The translations under genes and the position numbers were made by a program. A stretch of DNA of 64,000 bases, from positions 1 to 64,000 of the forward strand of contig FZRE01000005.1 of NCBI GenBank assembly GCA_900199655.1. The letters are read 5' to 3'. This stretch comes from Prevotellaceae bacterium KH2P17 (GTDB lineage: Bacteria > Bacteroidota > Bacteroidia > Bacteroidales > Bacteroidaceae). The notes under the pieces are model-generated. The model saw only the letters and a list, made by a program, of their open reading frames with translations. It made no database searches and was not told the origin of the DNA. Numbering within the stretch: position 1 is the stretch's first letter; each line of letters begins with the position of its first letter. Positions 1-9,405 of the stretch are shown here, one piece after another.

Positions 1-309
1 CATCGTGGAATTGGCCAGGCAGCGGAGTTTCTCCTGGGCCAGTTCCTTCTTCAGGCGCTTGAGTTCTGCTTCATGCGCCTTGCGCTCCTCGAGCAGCTGG
101 GCGCGAAGCTCGTCGAGCGTGGTTGGCAGTTCTTCGTGTTTCATAAGCAAGGAAATTGATGAGTTGTCGGGGTGGCCGTACGCGCGGAGGTATCCGAAGA
201 ATGTCGCCACGGGAATGCCGGCACTTGCGGAAAAGGCGCGTATCGACAGGCCACTCGTGAGGTACCGACGTAATAACTCTAATTTTTCGATTTCATTGTA
301 CTGTTTCAT
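1..309 (-). CDS. IS3-family-type transposase OrfA, helix-turn-helix protein (partial, C-terminus outside window)
   Basis: The minus strand is open from ATG at 309 to the window edge (103 codons) and starts MKQYNEIEKLELLRRY. Residues about 5-42 fit a transposase helix-turn-helix (GLSIRAFSASAGIPVATFFGYL). Residues about 62-97 are a charged heptad-like coiled coil (ELRAQLLEERKAHEAEL), the leucine-zipper arrangement usual in OrfA proteins of IS3 elements. OrfB with the DDE domain should follow outside the window. The family call rests on this layout plus the candidate terminal repeat at 339-358. Confidence 0.65.
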   Translation of the reverse strand, partial: MKQYNEIEKLELLRRYLTSGLSIRAFSASAGIPVATFFGYLRAYGHPDNSSISLLMKHEELPTTLDELRAQLLEERKAHEAELKRLKKELAQEKLRCLANSTM

Positions 310-358
310 GACTTTTTACTTCTTTTGGTTGATGTAAACTGTCAACTTATTCAGTACA
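1..358 (-). mobile_element. End of an IS3-type insertion sequence (IS continues past the window start)
   Basis: A transposase OrfA reading frame runs off the left edge of the window on the minus strand. Upstream of its start, the minus strand carries TGTACTGAATAAGTTGACAG (ending at 358), which resembles terminal inverted repeats of IS150-group IS3 elements starting TGTACTG. Position 358 is therefore the likely IS boundary. The other end and any target duplication lie outside the window. The element abuts the 3' end of the mannan locus, about 70 bp from its last stop codon. Confidence 0.6.
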
Positions 359-430
359 GGTCAAGGGCTGCGCCGGTGAGGCGGAGAGAGGCGTTGCCGG
401 CCAGAAGATGCGGATTCCGGAGGGTGCGGG

Positions 431-2407
431 CTACTTGAGCGTCACCTTGCTGAAGGTGAGGCCGTCGCCCGTGATGACGAGTCCGCCCTTGGTGCGCAGC
501 AGGGTGAGGCCCTCTTCTGTCAGCGTGTAGGTCTTTGTCATTTCGCCTGCGGCGGGCGTAACGTCAATCTGGTTGTTCGGCATGTTGCCCCAGCCGTCGC
601 CGTAGCGCAGGCTGATGCAGGCCCAGCCGGCCGTGGGGTCGTTGCACGTGAAGTAGAAGGTAAGCGTCTGGCCGGCCGTAGCCTTGGTCCAGTCGTAGCC
701 TCCCCAGGCCAAGTCTTGGTTGCCTGACCAGCCTGCGTTGTTAAAGCTGCCGCTCCAGATGGTCTGCTCCGCCGGCTTGGCTGTTATCTTGCCTACGGTG
801 TACTGCTTGCCGCTGTAATCGACCATGATGAGGTTGTACGTGCCTGCCGGTACCGTTGCAGGTATCTGGAAGGTCATGGAGGTGTTGGTGCGGTTGCTGA
901 ACTTGACCACTTTCGTGGTGCCTATGTAAATGGTTTCCACGTTGTTGAAGTTCTTGCCGTTCACGGTTGCGTCGGCTCCTATAATGCCTTCGGCATCTGC
1001 GGTGAGAGATGGGTCGGTGGAAGGATTGACGGTGAGGCCTGCTGCTTCAATCTTGTCGCCGTTTGCCAGGTTCAGGGTAACGTCCGAACCTGCGGCCGAT
1101 GCCGGCACGGTAAGGCCGATGGCGGTTTCGGTTTGGGCCGTGAAGTTCTCGGCAGCAACGGTAGGTGCGCCTTCGCCCGGGAAGGTAACGGAGGCCACGA
1201 GGTCCAGGTCGGTACCGCGGAGCAGCACCTGGTTGCCTGCTATGAGCGAAGCGGGAGTGAACGAAGTGACCTTAGGCTTAACGAGCGTGTAGGCTACCGT
1301 GACGGTTTTTCCGTTGTTCAGGTTGAGCGTAATGTCGCCTTCCTGTGCCGTGGCGGGTACTTCTGCCGTTATCTTAGTGGCGCCGGAGGTTTTCAGCATC
1401 GACGGGTCGCAGTTGGGGAAGGTGATGTCCTTCACCAAGTCAAGGTCCTTGCCGCTGATGGTAAGCGTAGCTCCGTTCTTTACGGGAGCAGGCTCCGCCT
1501 TCAGTTCCGTTGGCACTACGGTCTCTATGCTGCCTGCAGGAATCTCGACGCCGGAGTAGGTTACGAGCGTTACCTCGCCGTCGGCAGCCGTTTCGGGCAC
1601 CGTTAAGGTGAGTGTCTTGCCGTCGGCAGCTTTCTTGAGGTCGGCTTCGGGCACGATGGCTCCGTTGAACCTAACGCTCTCTATCTGGTCGAGCGAGGTG
1701 CCGCTGATGGTGAGTGTCTGCCCGGCCTTGGGCTTGGCAGGCGACAGTGCCGTGGCGGTAGGCAGGTTGACGGTGAGCGCCTCGTCGGTTTGTATCTCCG
1801 TTGCAGGCGTTCCCATGTCGGTAAGTACGAGCTTGCCCGTCTTGGCGGCCTTGGGTATGGCTACCTCGATGGTGTAGCGGTCGTGGGTGGTAAAGCTCTC
1901 TTCCTTCACGGTGTCGTTGTCTGCAAATACCACTCCGTGTATCAGGTTCAGGTAGTCGCCCTTGATGGTAACGGTCTGTCCGACGCTTCCGGTCAGGTTT
2001 CCGTCGCTTCCCACGTAGAATTTGCTGAGGGTGATGTCCTCTCGGTAGGTTACGGGTGTAACGCTCTTGATTTCTCCACCCTTGGCAGTCTTGAGGGTGA
2101 CGATGCCCGGTTCGCATTTCTCTGCGGGCACCTGGATGGTGATTTCGCTCTCTCTGCCAGCCTTGATGACTTCAATCTGGGTGATGGGGTCGGCACCGGG
2201 AAGGTGAATCTCGGTTATCTGGTCCAGGTTGGTGCCCAGGAAGTGGAGCGTGCCTCCACGCAGAACGGGGCATGGACCGAATGACTGCAGGGAGATGTCG
2301 TTGCCGTACTGGTCGGTGTTCAGGTCGTCATCGTCGCTGCAGCTTGTCAGTGATAGCCCGGTAAGGGCTACCACCAACAGGATGAATAGATTATAGTACT
2401 TTTTCAT
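431..2407 (-). CDS. Surface glycan-binding lipoprotein with six IPT/TIG repeats (mannan locus)
   Basis: 658 residues with a lipoprotein signal (lipobox LTSC followed by an acidic SDDDD, typical of surface-exported Bacteroidetes lipoproteins). Six successive IPT/TIG immunoglobulin-like modules can be counted by the recurring motif G-x-T-L-x-I-x-G-x-x-L-D. They are followed by a C-terminal aromatic-rich domain of about 110 residues (WSGSFNNAGWSGNQDLAWGG) that probably contacts glycan. The gene is last in the susC-susD-SGBP-SGBP operon, 22 bp after its neighbour. It probably extends a binding domain away from the outer membrane to capture polysaccharide. The ligand is inferred from the locus only. 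Confidence 0.8.
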   Translation of the reverse strand: MKKYYNLFILLVVALTGLSLTSCSDDDDLNTDQYGNDISLQSFGPCPVLRGGTLHFLGTNLDQITEIHLPGADPITQIEVIKAGRESEITIQVPAEKCEPGIVTLKTAKGGEIKSVTPVTYREDITLSKFYVGSDGNLTGSVGQTVTIKGDYLNLIHGVVFADNDTVKEESFTTHDRYTIEVAIPKAAKTGKLVLTDMGTPATEIQTDEALTVNLPTATALSPAKPKAGQTLTISGTSLDQIESVRFNGAIVPEADLKKAADGKTLTLTVPETAADGEVTLVTYSGVEIPAGSIETVVPTELKAEPAPVKNGATLTISGKDLDLVKDITFPNCDPSMLKTSGATKITAEVPATAQEGDITLNLNNGKTVTVAYTLVKPKVTSFTPASLIAGNQVLLRGTDLDLVASVTFPGEGAPTVAAENFTAQTETAIGLTVPASAAGSDVTLNLANGDKIEAAGLTVNPSTDPSLTADAEGIIGADATVNGKNFNNVETIYIGTTKVVKFSNRTNTSMTFQIPATVPAGTYNLIMVDYSGKQYTVGKITAKPAEQTIWSGSFNNAGWSGNQDLAWGGYDWTKATAGQTLTFYFTCNDPTAGWACISLRYGDGWGNMPNNQIDVTPAAGEMTKTYTLTEEGLTLLRTKGGLVITGDGLTFSKVTLK

Positions 2408-2429
2408 AATGGTGCTTGGTTAAATGCGA

Positions 2430-3767
2430 TTATTCTGTGTAAGGCACGAATCTAATGTTGTCAATCTTGATGATAGGCTGGCACTCCTTGCCCGTTACGC
2501 CACCACCGGTGATGAAGATGGTGAGCGATGCAAAGTCGGCTGCCGTGAGTGCAGCTCCCGTGGCCTTGCCTCCGGCCATGCCGTAGGCGAACGCCGAGAG
2601 CGGTATGGTTACGGTTTGCCACTGGTCGCCGGTGTCATAAGAGCCGGTAGACTGCCATGGCATGTAGACTGCACGCGGCAGCACGTCGTTGTTGAAGAAG
2701 GTGTTGTTGGCTCCTGCCACGGTGTTGCCGTACTGGTCGGTGCCGCCTCCGGAGTTGGTAATCTTGTCGGTTCCGGCGCAGATTATCTGCATGGCACCGG
2801 CCTGCCACGGGTTGGTGGTGGGGATGAACATGTCGAACTGGATGGACATGTTGGGGAAGTTGGCGAAGCTCGCCACGTCGTTCAGTCGGGCGCTCACGCC
2901 GTCGGTATAGGTAACGGGGTCGGTATAGTCGCCCGGCCAGTACTCGAAGGAGAAGGCGCCGTCGTCCCATCCGCCTTCTGCCGTCATCGTTGCACCCTCG
3001 CCAAAGACAACGAAGTTGCCCGTAACGGCCGTTGCGTCGGTGGTAATGGTGCGTGCATGCCAGCCGTGGTTGGTGAGTCCGGTCAAGCCGTCAAAGTCGA
3101 ATACGATGCCTCTCGACTCCAGGTAGTGGAACTTGGAAGTAGTCTTGCCGTAGATGGAGGTCACGGTAACGGGGCCTTCTTCTACCCCTTCGGGAATGGT
3201 GAAGGTGAGAGTAGTCTTGGTGATGGACTTGATGTCGGTTACCGGAACGTTGTTCTCGCCGATGGTAACGGTAAGAGGCACGTTGGGATCGTTGATGAAG
3301 TAGTCGCCGCTCAGGATCACTTCGCTGCCTGCCGGTGCGTATTGGTACGACATGCGTGTTACCGTCGGGGCAGGTACAATGACGTGGAAGCTGTACGAAG
3401 TGGTGTCTCCGGCCTGGTTAACCATGAAGATTTTGTCGGAAACAGTTTGCGGAATGCCGCCCGGAACGTCTACCAAGAGCGTGTGGTCGGTAATGTAGCT
3501 GGTGTTGAGGATGGCCTTCTGGTCGTTGAAGTACATCTCCTTGATGCTGGTCAGGTTATGACCTACGAGGCAGATGGTTTGCTTCATGGAGGCCTCTGTT
3601 ATCAGTGAGTCGCGTGAGTCGAAGCTACCCACTCGTACATAATTAATAGTAGGCGTGCCGTCGGTAAGCTCGAACTTGTCGGGTTCATCCTCGCAGGAAG
3701 TCAGCACGGTGCCCGTGAGGAGCAGCGCCAGGTAGGCCAGCAGGTTGATATGTTTGTTCAGTTTCAT
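2430..3767 (-). CDS. SGBP-B-like surface glycan-binding lipoprotein with IPT/TIG domains
   Basis: 445 residues with a signal peptide and lipobox VLTSC followed by EDEPD, pointing to a surface-exposed lipoprotein. Residues about 35-225 contain two Ig-like IPT/TIG segments (for example GSEVILSGDYF). Residues about 228-445 form a larger beta-sandwich region rich in Trp and Tyr (GGWDDGAFSFEYWPGDY), like the glycan-binding domain of SGBP-B proteins in xyloglucan and mannan loci. It lies 18 bp after susD in the same operon. It should bind the same polysaccharide as the SusCD pair; the exact ligand cannot be read from sequence. Confidence 0.8.
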   Translation of the reverse strand: MKLNKHINLLAYLALLLTGTVLTSCEDEPDKFELTDGTPTINYVRVGSFDSRDSLITEASMKQTICLVGHNLTSIKEMYFNDQKAILNTSYITDHTLLVDVPGGIPQTVSDKIFMVNQAGDTTSYSFHVIVPAPTVTRMSYQYAPAGSEVILSGDYFINDPNVPLTVTIGENNVPVTDIKSITKTTLTFTIPEGVEEGPVTVTSIYGKTTSKFHYLESRGIVFDFDGLTGLTNHGWHARTITTDATAVTGNFVVFGEGATMTAEGGWDDGAFSFEYWPGDYTDPVTYTDGVSARLNDVASFANFPNMSIQFDMFIPTTNPWQAGAMQIICAGTDKITNSGGGTDQYGNTVAGANNTFFNNDVLPRAVYMPWQSTGSYDTGDQWQTVTIPLSAFAYGMAGGKATGAALTAADFASLTIFITGGGVTGKECQPIIKIDNIRFVPYTE

Positions 3768-3785
3768 AATCGGATGCTTTTGGAA

Positions 3786-5546
3786 TTAGTAAGAATAGGT
3801 TTCGCGGATGTCGACATGTACCGGGTCCTTCATCAGGTTGCCGTTGAAGACTACGTCCTGGCTTGGTAACGGCAGCGTGAAGCTGGAGGCCGTCACGTTG
3901 GGAGCAGGTGTATCGCTGTCGTAGCGGGTAACTTCGGGGTCTACGGTCCAGGTCTTGTAGCCGCTCTCATACCATGCCTTGTGCGGCACGTCGGGTGAGT
4001 ACCAGGGGTTGCGGTGCTGGGCCTTGAGTTCTGCTATTACTCCGTTCATGTCGTAGTAGCTGCGGCGCACGAAGTCGTACCAGCGGTCGCCCTCCATAGC
4101 AAGCTCCAGGCGGCGCTCTTTCCACACGTCGGTAAAGGAAATGGAGGCCGGTCTTTCGTAAGATGTTACGGCGCGATGGCGCACGGCATAGAAGGCATCA
4201 ATGGCGCTGGCGTCGGTTGTTGAGCCGTTGTTGCCAATGACTGCTTCGGCGTAAACCAAGTAGATATCCGACAGGCGCAGGATATGCGTGGCCAGACTGC
4301 TGGCCATGCGCGCTGCTGATGTGCCCGTTCCGGCCACGTGGTCGTCGTTGTTGCCGTAGAGATGTTTCACCTCATTGGCGCCTGCTCCGGTATACTGGCC
4401 TGCGGGGCCGCCTTTGCCGTAGCCGTTGGAGTCAAAGAGGAACTGCGTATAGTTGAAGCCGTTGCGCTTCTGGTCGTCCTGTTTCTTGGTCCAGAAGTAT
4501 TCGTAGAAGTCGCCCGGAAGCATCATCGTAGCCTTGCGGCGAGAGTCTACGTCGTGCCGGTTGGCAGGATCTTCGATGGCGCTCACGCCAAACGCTTCCT
4601 GTAAGTCTACCGACGGACCGGCCCACTGGCCCCAAGTATCGCCGAACTCATCAAAACCAACCATGCCGAGGTCGCTCTGCAGGGTGTTTTGTGATGTCCA
4701 CTGAGCGCTCACCACCCACTGCCAGGAGATGAGACTCTCCTCGTTTTTGTTGTAGGCAAGGCGGAAGTTGTCGGAGTAGTTGGCCAACAGGTTGCGGCCG
4801 GAGTTGTCGATAACGTCCTTGGCATATTGTGCGGCCTTGGCCAGGTCTTCGGTGTCGCGCTGTCCGTTGCCGTTGGCATTCACGCCGCTCTTGGTGAGGT
4901 ACACCTTTGCCAGCAAGCCTTCGGCACTGTAGTAGTCTATGCGGCCGTTGCCGGGAGTCTTTACATCCTTGAGCAAATCCATGGCTTTCTCCAGCGTGAG
5001 CACAATGTATTCGTACACGTCGGCCTTCTGCACCTTGAACGTATTGCCGTAGCTGCCGTCGGCGAGCATGGCAGAATTGTCGTGAACGATGGGCACATCG
5101 CCGAACGTACGCACCAGATAGAAGTAGGCCATGGCCTTCCAGACGAGGCATTCGCCCATGGTCTGGTTCTTCACGGCTTCGGAGGCGCCGCCTCCCTTGA
5201 TGTAGTTATATACGGTGTTGGCGTGACCTATCACGGCCCACAGTGAGTACGACATGTTCACCAGGTCTTCGTCGGTGTTGTTGACGGTGAGCGTCAGGTA
5301 GGGACTTGAGCCCCAGGTGTAGTTGCCCGACATCACTTCGCCCACCTTGATGAAGCCGCGCTGGAAGTCGTACCAAGGCGAGTTGTACAGATAGTTGACG
5401 CCCTGAATGCACTGCTGGTCGTTCAGATAGAAGTTGCCTGCATTGTAGCTGTCTTCTGCCGGGCGGTCAAGGAAGTCCTCGCAGGAAGTAAGGCTCAGTC
5501 CCAGAAAAGCCGTCAGCGCGATATATTTGATAGTTGAAAATTTCAT
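3786..5546 (-). CDS. SusD/RagB-family outer-membrane glycan-binding lipoprotein
   Basis: 586 residues, lipobox SLTSC followed by EDFLDRPAE, the classic SusD N-terminus. Alpha-helical TPR-like segments and the C-terminal family signature (WKERRLELAMEGDRWYDFVRR) are present. It acts as the lid of the SusC transporter and delivers oligosaccharides to it. It starts 21 bp downstream of susC and precedes two SGBP genes. The length is normal for the family and no damage was seen. Confidence 0.93.
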   Translation of the reverse strand: MKFSTIKYIALTAFLGLSLTSCEDFLDRPAEDSYNAGNFYLNDQQCIQGVNYLYNSPWYDFQRGFIKVGEVMSGNYTWGSSPYLTLTVNNTDEDLVNMSYSLWAVIGHANTVYNYIKGGGASEAVKNQTMGECLVWKAMAYFYLVRTFGDVPIVHDNSAMLADGSYGNTFKVQKADVYEYIVLTLEKAMDLLKDVKTPGNGRIDYYSAEGLLAKVYLTKSGVNANGNGQRDTEDLAKAAQYAKDVIDNSGRNLLANYSDNFRLAYNKNEESLISWQWVVSAQWTSQNTLQSDLGMVGFDEFGDTWGQWAGPSVDLQEAFGVSAIEDPANRHDVDSRRKATMMLPGDFYEYFWTKKQDDQKRNGFNYTQFLFDSNGYGKGGPAGQYTGAGANEVKHLYGNNDDHVAGTGTSAARMASSLATHILRLSDIYLVYAEAVIGNNGSTTDASAIDAFYAVRHRAVTSYERPASISFTDVWKERRLELAMEGDRWYDFVRRSYYDMNGVIAELKAQHRNPWYSPDVPHKAWYESGYKTWTVDPEVTRYDSDTPAPNVTASSFTLPLPSQDVVFNGNLMKDPVHVDIRETYSY

Positions 5547-5567
5547 ATTCGATAGTATTTTAAAGTT

Positions 5568-8500
5568 TTAGAACGTCAGATTCAAACCGAACGAATAGGT
5601 AGTAGGCGACGGATAGCGGCCGTTGTCCAGTCCATAAACGTTGAGGCTGGCCGTGCTGACACCAATTTCAGGGTCGTAGCCGTCGTACGGCGTGATGGTA
5701 AAGAGGTTCTGGATGTTGCAGTACACGCGCAGGTTGTCGATGCCGAAGCGCGAGATGAGCTTCTTCGGGAACGTGTAACCCAGCGATATGTTCTTCATTC
5801 TCAGGTAGGTGCCGCTCTCTATGTAGCGGTCGCTTATGCGGTCATTGTCGTTTGCATCGGCAATAGTTGCGCGCGGAAGCGTGGCCGACGGGTTCGATAC
5901 CCGCACGTTGTCCACGTGGTCGTACCAGTGACTGCCGTCTGCATAGACAACGTTCGGGTCGATGGGTTCCAGTATGGAGCGCCCCAGCACGTCAACCAGC
6001 TGGTTGCTCCACAGCGAGTTCATGTGCGTGAGTTTCATCTTCATGTAGTTGAATACCTTGTTGCCAACCGATCCGTTGATGAATATGCTCAGGTCAAAGT
6101 TCTTGTAACGGAAGGTGTTTGTCCATCCCCAAGTGAACTTAGGCAGCGGAGAGCCGATGTTGGTGAGGTCGTAATCGTCGATGACACCATCGGGTTTGCC
6201 CTCCGGACCACTCAGATCCTTGTACTTCACGTCGCCTACCCACACGGTGTTTGAGCGGTTGAAGACGCCGTCGGCGGGATATTTCACGGGCTTGGGGCTG
6301 TTCTGCAGGTCGGCCAGATCCTTGTAAATGCCGTCTGTCTTGTAGCCGTAGAAGCTGTAGAGGCTCTCGCCCACGTTCGACATACTTACCACGTCGCTCC
6401 ACTGGCCGTAGCCTACGATGGCGGCGTTGGCCGTTCCCGAGAGGGCAACGAGCTTGTTCTTGTTGCGGGTAAACTGCACTTCAGAGTCCCACTGGAACTG
6501 ACCAATGAGCGGATGCGTAGTAACCGTGATTTCGTAACCGGTGTTACGGATGGTTCCATAGTTGCCCCAAGGTGCTGCGAGGGCTGATGAGGCGTTGCCG
6601 GAGGTACCCATGTACGAGGGCAACTGCAGCGGCATGAGCATGTCCTTGGACTCCTTGCGATACCAGTCGATAGTAGCATTGATGCGGTCGTTGAGGAATC
6701 CGAGGTCCAGACCTACGTTCCACTGTTCCTGCGACTCCCACTGAATGGCCGTGTTGGGAATGTTTGCGGGGCGATAGCCTGAACCCAAGTTGGAGTTCAT
6801 GATGCTAATGGTGGTTCCCCACTTGTATCCGCCGATGGAGGAGTTACCTGTCTGTCCCCAGCCCAGGCGCAGTTTGCCGTTGCTGAGCCACTTGCCGGCA
6901 AAGTCGCGTACGAACTTCTCCTCCGAGAAGCGCCACGAAGCGGCAAAGGAGTGGAAGCCTGCCCAGCGCTTGTCGGGTCCGAAGTTGGAGCTTCCGTCGT
7001 AGCGGTAGGTGTAGGTTCCGTTGTATTTGCCCTTGTAGCCGTAGGTGAGACGGGTGAAGAAAGAAGCCATGGCAGCGCTTCCCCAGCCTGCAGTAATCTG
7101 CGGGTCGCCCGATCCCAGCTGCGGATTGTGCACCTCGTCGGAGGGCAGACCGGTGTTGTAGATTGACGTGTTCTCCCATTTGCTCTCCCAGGCCTCCTGT
7201 CCTACCATGGCCGTAACGGAGTGGTCGCCGAACTGGTTGGCGTAGGTAATGTAGTTCTTAGCCGACCAGTAGGTGTTCTTCGAGTTGGAGATGCGGCTCT
7301 CGTTGCTGGCTCTGGACCATCCGCCCAGGTCAACCATCGGCTCGTAGGTCTCGCCCTTGTTCCATCCCAGGTCGAAGCCGAACTCCGTATGCCATGTAAT
7401 GTGCTTGATAGGCGACACGTCAAAGTAGATGTTACCGTTGAGTTTCTGGCGGCGCAGCTTGATGTCGTTCAGCAGCGCCAGTGCTATCGGGTTGGGGTTG
7501 GAGTAACCCTTGCGCACGATAGTGGAGTAGCCGCCCTCTATGTTGTAGATAGGAATGTCGGGAGCCGTAAGCAGCGAGTAGTTGATAACGCCCTCATCGC
7601 TGTCGGCCAGCGTAAGGTAATCGTGCGTATGTGTATAGGCTATGTTCACTCCCATCTTGAGCCACTTCTTCAGTTCGGCGTTTAGATTGGTGCGGAACGA
7701 GATACGGTTGAAGGCCGAACCAACGATGGTACCCTCCTGGTCCATGTAACCCACCGAGGTGTAGTACTGCACCTTGTCGCTTCCACCCTGTGCCGAGAGC
7801 TGGTGCTGGTGCTGGAAGGCCGTCTGGAAAACGGCATCCTGCCAGTTGGTACCCTTGCCCAGGAGTGACGGGTCGCTGTAGTATTCGCTCGGGTTGGCCA
7901 CCTGTCCGGTCTCCACAAAGTCGTTGTAGAACTGTGCGTACTCACGTAGGTTCATGATATCCAGGCGCTTTGTCTGGCGGTTCCATGCCATCATGCCGTC
8001 GTAGGTGAACTTGGCTTCGCCCGCGCGGCCGTGCTTGGTGGTGATGAGCACAACGCCGTTGGCGCCCTGTGCACCGTAGATGGCGGTGGCGGAGGCGTCT
8101 TTCAGAATTTCCATGCTCACGATATCGGCCGGGTTAATGGTCGACAGAGGCGAGATGGTGGACGTGGCACCGTTGCCCAGTGCATCGCCCAGACCGAGCG
8201 ATGCGCCCGACGAGCCGGAGCTCTGCACGATAACGCCGTCGATAACGTACAGCGGTTCGGCGTTTGCATTGATGGTTGCCTGGCCGCGTACGCGTATAGA
8301 GGTAGAGGTACCCGGGGCACCTGAGGTGGATACTGCCGTCACACCGGCCGCGCGACCCTGCAATGACTGGTCGAGCGAGGTGATGATGGAGCCCTTCACA
8401 TCCTTTTCTCCCAAGGATACGGAGGCGCCGGAGATGTCGCTCTTCTTCATCGTACCGTAGCCTACCACCACCACTTCGTCCAGGCTCTGGTTGTCTTCGG

Positions 8501-8834
8501 AGAGCGTGACGTCGTACGTGGAGGCTGAGCCCACCTTGATTTCCTTGTTCACGTAGCCTATGTACGAGAACTCGAGCGTGGCGCCCTGCGGCACGTTGAG
8601 AGAGTAGTTACCGTCCATGTCGGTAACAGTAGCATTCTGGGTACCCTTCACTCTGACCGTAGCACCTATAATCGGGCCTTGGTTATCAGATACAGTACCC
8701 GTCACTTTCTTGGTTTGTTGCACTGCTGCCGGCAAGTTTCGCTCGCCAGCTGCATAGAGTTGCGGAGAGTAGCTCAACAAGGTGAGCGTGCACAATCCCG
8801 CAAGCAACGTAACTTTACAGCATTTTGGACTCAT
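5568..8834 (-). CDS. SusC/RagA-family TonB-dependent oligosaccharide transporter (mannan locus)
   Basis: 1088 residues. A signal peptide ends near residue 29. A carboxypeptidase-regulatory-like domain lies at about 43-115 (GTVSDNQGPIIGATV). A TonB box (LDEVVVVGYG) lies at about 118-127, then a plug domain (VIDGVIV, DASATAIYG) and a 22-strand barrel ending in an aromatic (GLNLTF). With SusD it imports oligosaccharides across the outer membrane using TonB energy. There is no STN domain, so it is unlikely to signal to an anti-sigma factor; the locus carries an AraC-type regulator instead. First gene of a four-gene minus-strand operon divergent from the enzyme operon. Confidence 0.93.
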   Translation of the reverse strand: MSPKCCKVTLLAGLCTLTLLSYSPQLYAAGERNLPAAVQQTKKVTGTVSDNQGPIIGATVRVKGTQNATVTDMDGNYSLNVPQGATLEFSYIGYVNKEIKVGSASTYDVTLSEDNQSLDEVVVVGYGTMKKSDISGASVSLGEKDVKGSIITSLDQSLQGRAAGVTAVSTSGAPGTSTSIRVRGQATINANAEPLYVIDGVIVQSSGSSGASLGLGDALGNGATSTISPLSTINPADIVSMEILKDASATAIYGAQGANGVVLITTKHGRAGEAKFTYDGMMAWNRQTKRLDIMNLREYAQFYNDFVETGQVANPSEYYSDPSLLGKGTNWQDAVFQTAFQHQHQLSAQGGSDKVQYYTSVGYMDQEGTIVGSAFNRISFRTNLNAELKKWLKMGVNIAYTHTHDYLTLADSDEGVINYSLLTAPDIPIYNIEGGYSTIVRKGYSNPNPIALALLNDIKLRRQKLNGNIYFDVSPIKHITWHTEFGFDLGWNKGETYEPMVDLGGWSRASNESRISNSKNTYWSAKNYITYANQFGDHSVTAMVGQEAWESKWENTSIYNTGLPSDEVHNPQLGSGDPQITAGWGSAAMASFFTRLTYGYKGKYNGTYTYRYDGSSNFGPDKRWAGFHSFAASWRFSEEKFVRDFAGKWLSNGKLRLGWGQTGNSSIGGYKWGTTISIMNSNLGSGYRPANIPNTAIQWESQEQWNVGLDLGFLNDRINATIDWYRKESKDMLMPLQLPSYMGTSGNASSALAAPWGNYGTIRNTGYEITVTTHPLIGQFQWDSEVQFTRNKNKLVALSGTANAAIVGYGQWSDVVSMSNVGESLYSFYGYKTDGIYKDLADLQNSPKPVKYPADGVFNRSNTVWVGDVKYKDLSGPEGKPDGVIDDYDLTNIGSPLPKFTWGWTNTFRYKNFDLSIFINGSVGNKVFNYMKMKLTHMNSLWSNQLVDVLGRSILEPIDPNVVYADGSHWYDHVDNVRVSNPSATLPRATIADANDNDRISDRYIESGTYLRMKNISLGYTFPKKLISRFGIDNLRVYCNIQNLFTITPYDGYDPEIGVSTASLNVYGLDNGRYPSPTTYSFGLNLTF

Positions 8835-9029
8835 AGAATTTATTTTGGTTTTTATATTAGGTACGTTTATTCCTCAGTTTGATATTAGTAAGTCTGTAGC
8901 TTTTCCGGCTCTCCGTTTCACCTTATTATATATAAGGCAGACAGCGGCATCACGCCGCCGGAGGTCGCGATGGTTCTTGTTTGATAAGCTCCTTTAACGC
9001 TTCTTTTGGGTTAGTAATACATTTTGATG

Positions 9030-9037
9030 CAAAGATA
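9030..9037 (-). promoter_or_regulatory. -7 box of the susC operon
   Basis: On the minus strand this reads TATCTTTG, a perfect Bacteroidetes -7 element (TAnnTTTG). The matching -33 box is poor, as often seen for activator-dependent promoters. It implies a leader of roughly 190 nt before the susC start at 8834. Confidence 0.5.
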
Positions 9038-9320
9038 TAAAAAATGATAATAAACTGTTTGCACTTTTTTGATAAAGAGTAGTATTATTTTGCCAATTGT
9101 GGATTTGTGATAATTTACGCCTGCTTGTTGTACTTTCTTGCTTGATAGGAGTCTACCTTCGTCCCTCCTAAAGAGAGGGATGAGGGTTGAGGACGACCGC
9201 GGGCGCTGCGAGAAGGGAAAAACGGCAAGTCTTTTACCGACCTGCAGCTCCGTGTGTGATGACTGATGTAAGGCTTTGAGCTACAATAACTTCCGCATGA
9301 TTATGTGCTTTTGAAAAGGT

Positions 9321-9405
9321 GGAGCTATCCTTCAAGCCTCTTGAAGGATAGCTCCAAGCCCCTTGAACGATACCTTCGGCGCGCTTGAAGCATAGCTTCG
9401 GCAAA
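9321..9405 (+). repeat. 22-bp-unit repeat element, copy 1 (inverted half-unit plus three units)
   Basis: An inverted 16-nt half (9321-9336) and the start of unit 1 form a perfect hairpin with a 3-nt loop (CTTGAAGGATAGCTCC as the right arm). Units start at 9340, 9362 and 9384, each exactly 22 bp and each beginning CTTGAA; the last ends GGCAAA. Five other loci in the window share this architecture. It reads toward the esterase gene 478 bp downstream. Confidence 0.85.

Noticed and set aside
2424-3608. 394-codon plus-strand reading frame opposite the SGBP gene
   Set aside because: It is an antisense shadow of a GC-rich gene with a lipoprotein signal and recognisable domains; the translation has no signal, domain or start-site features. 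The same reasoning applies to long antisense frames at 9898-11223, 11637-13058, 13685-14929 and 26389-27444.
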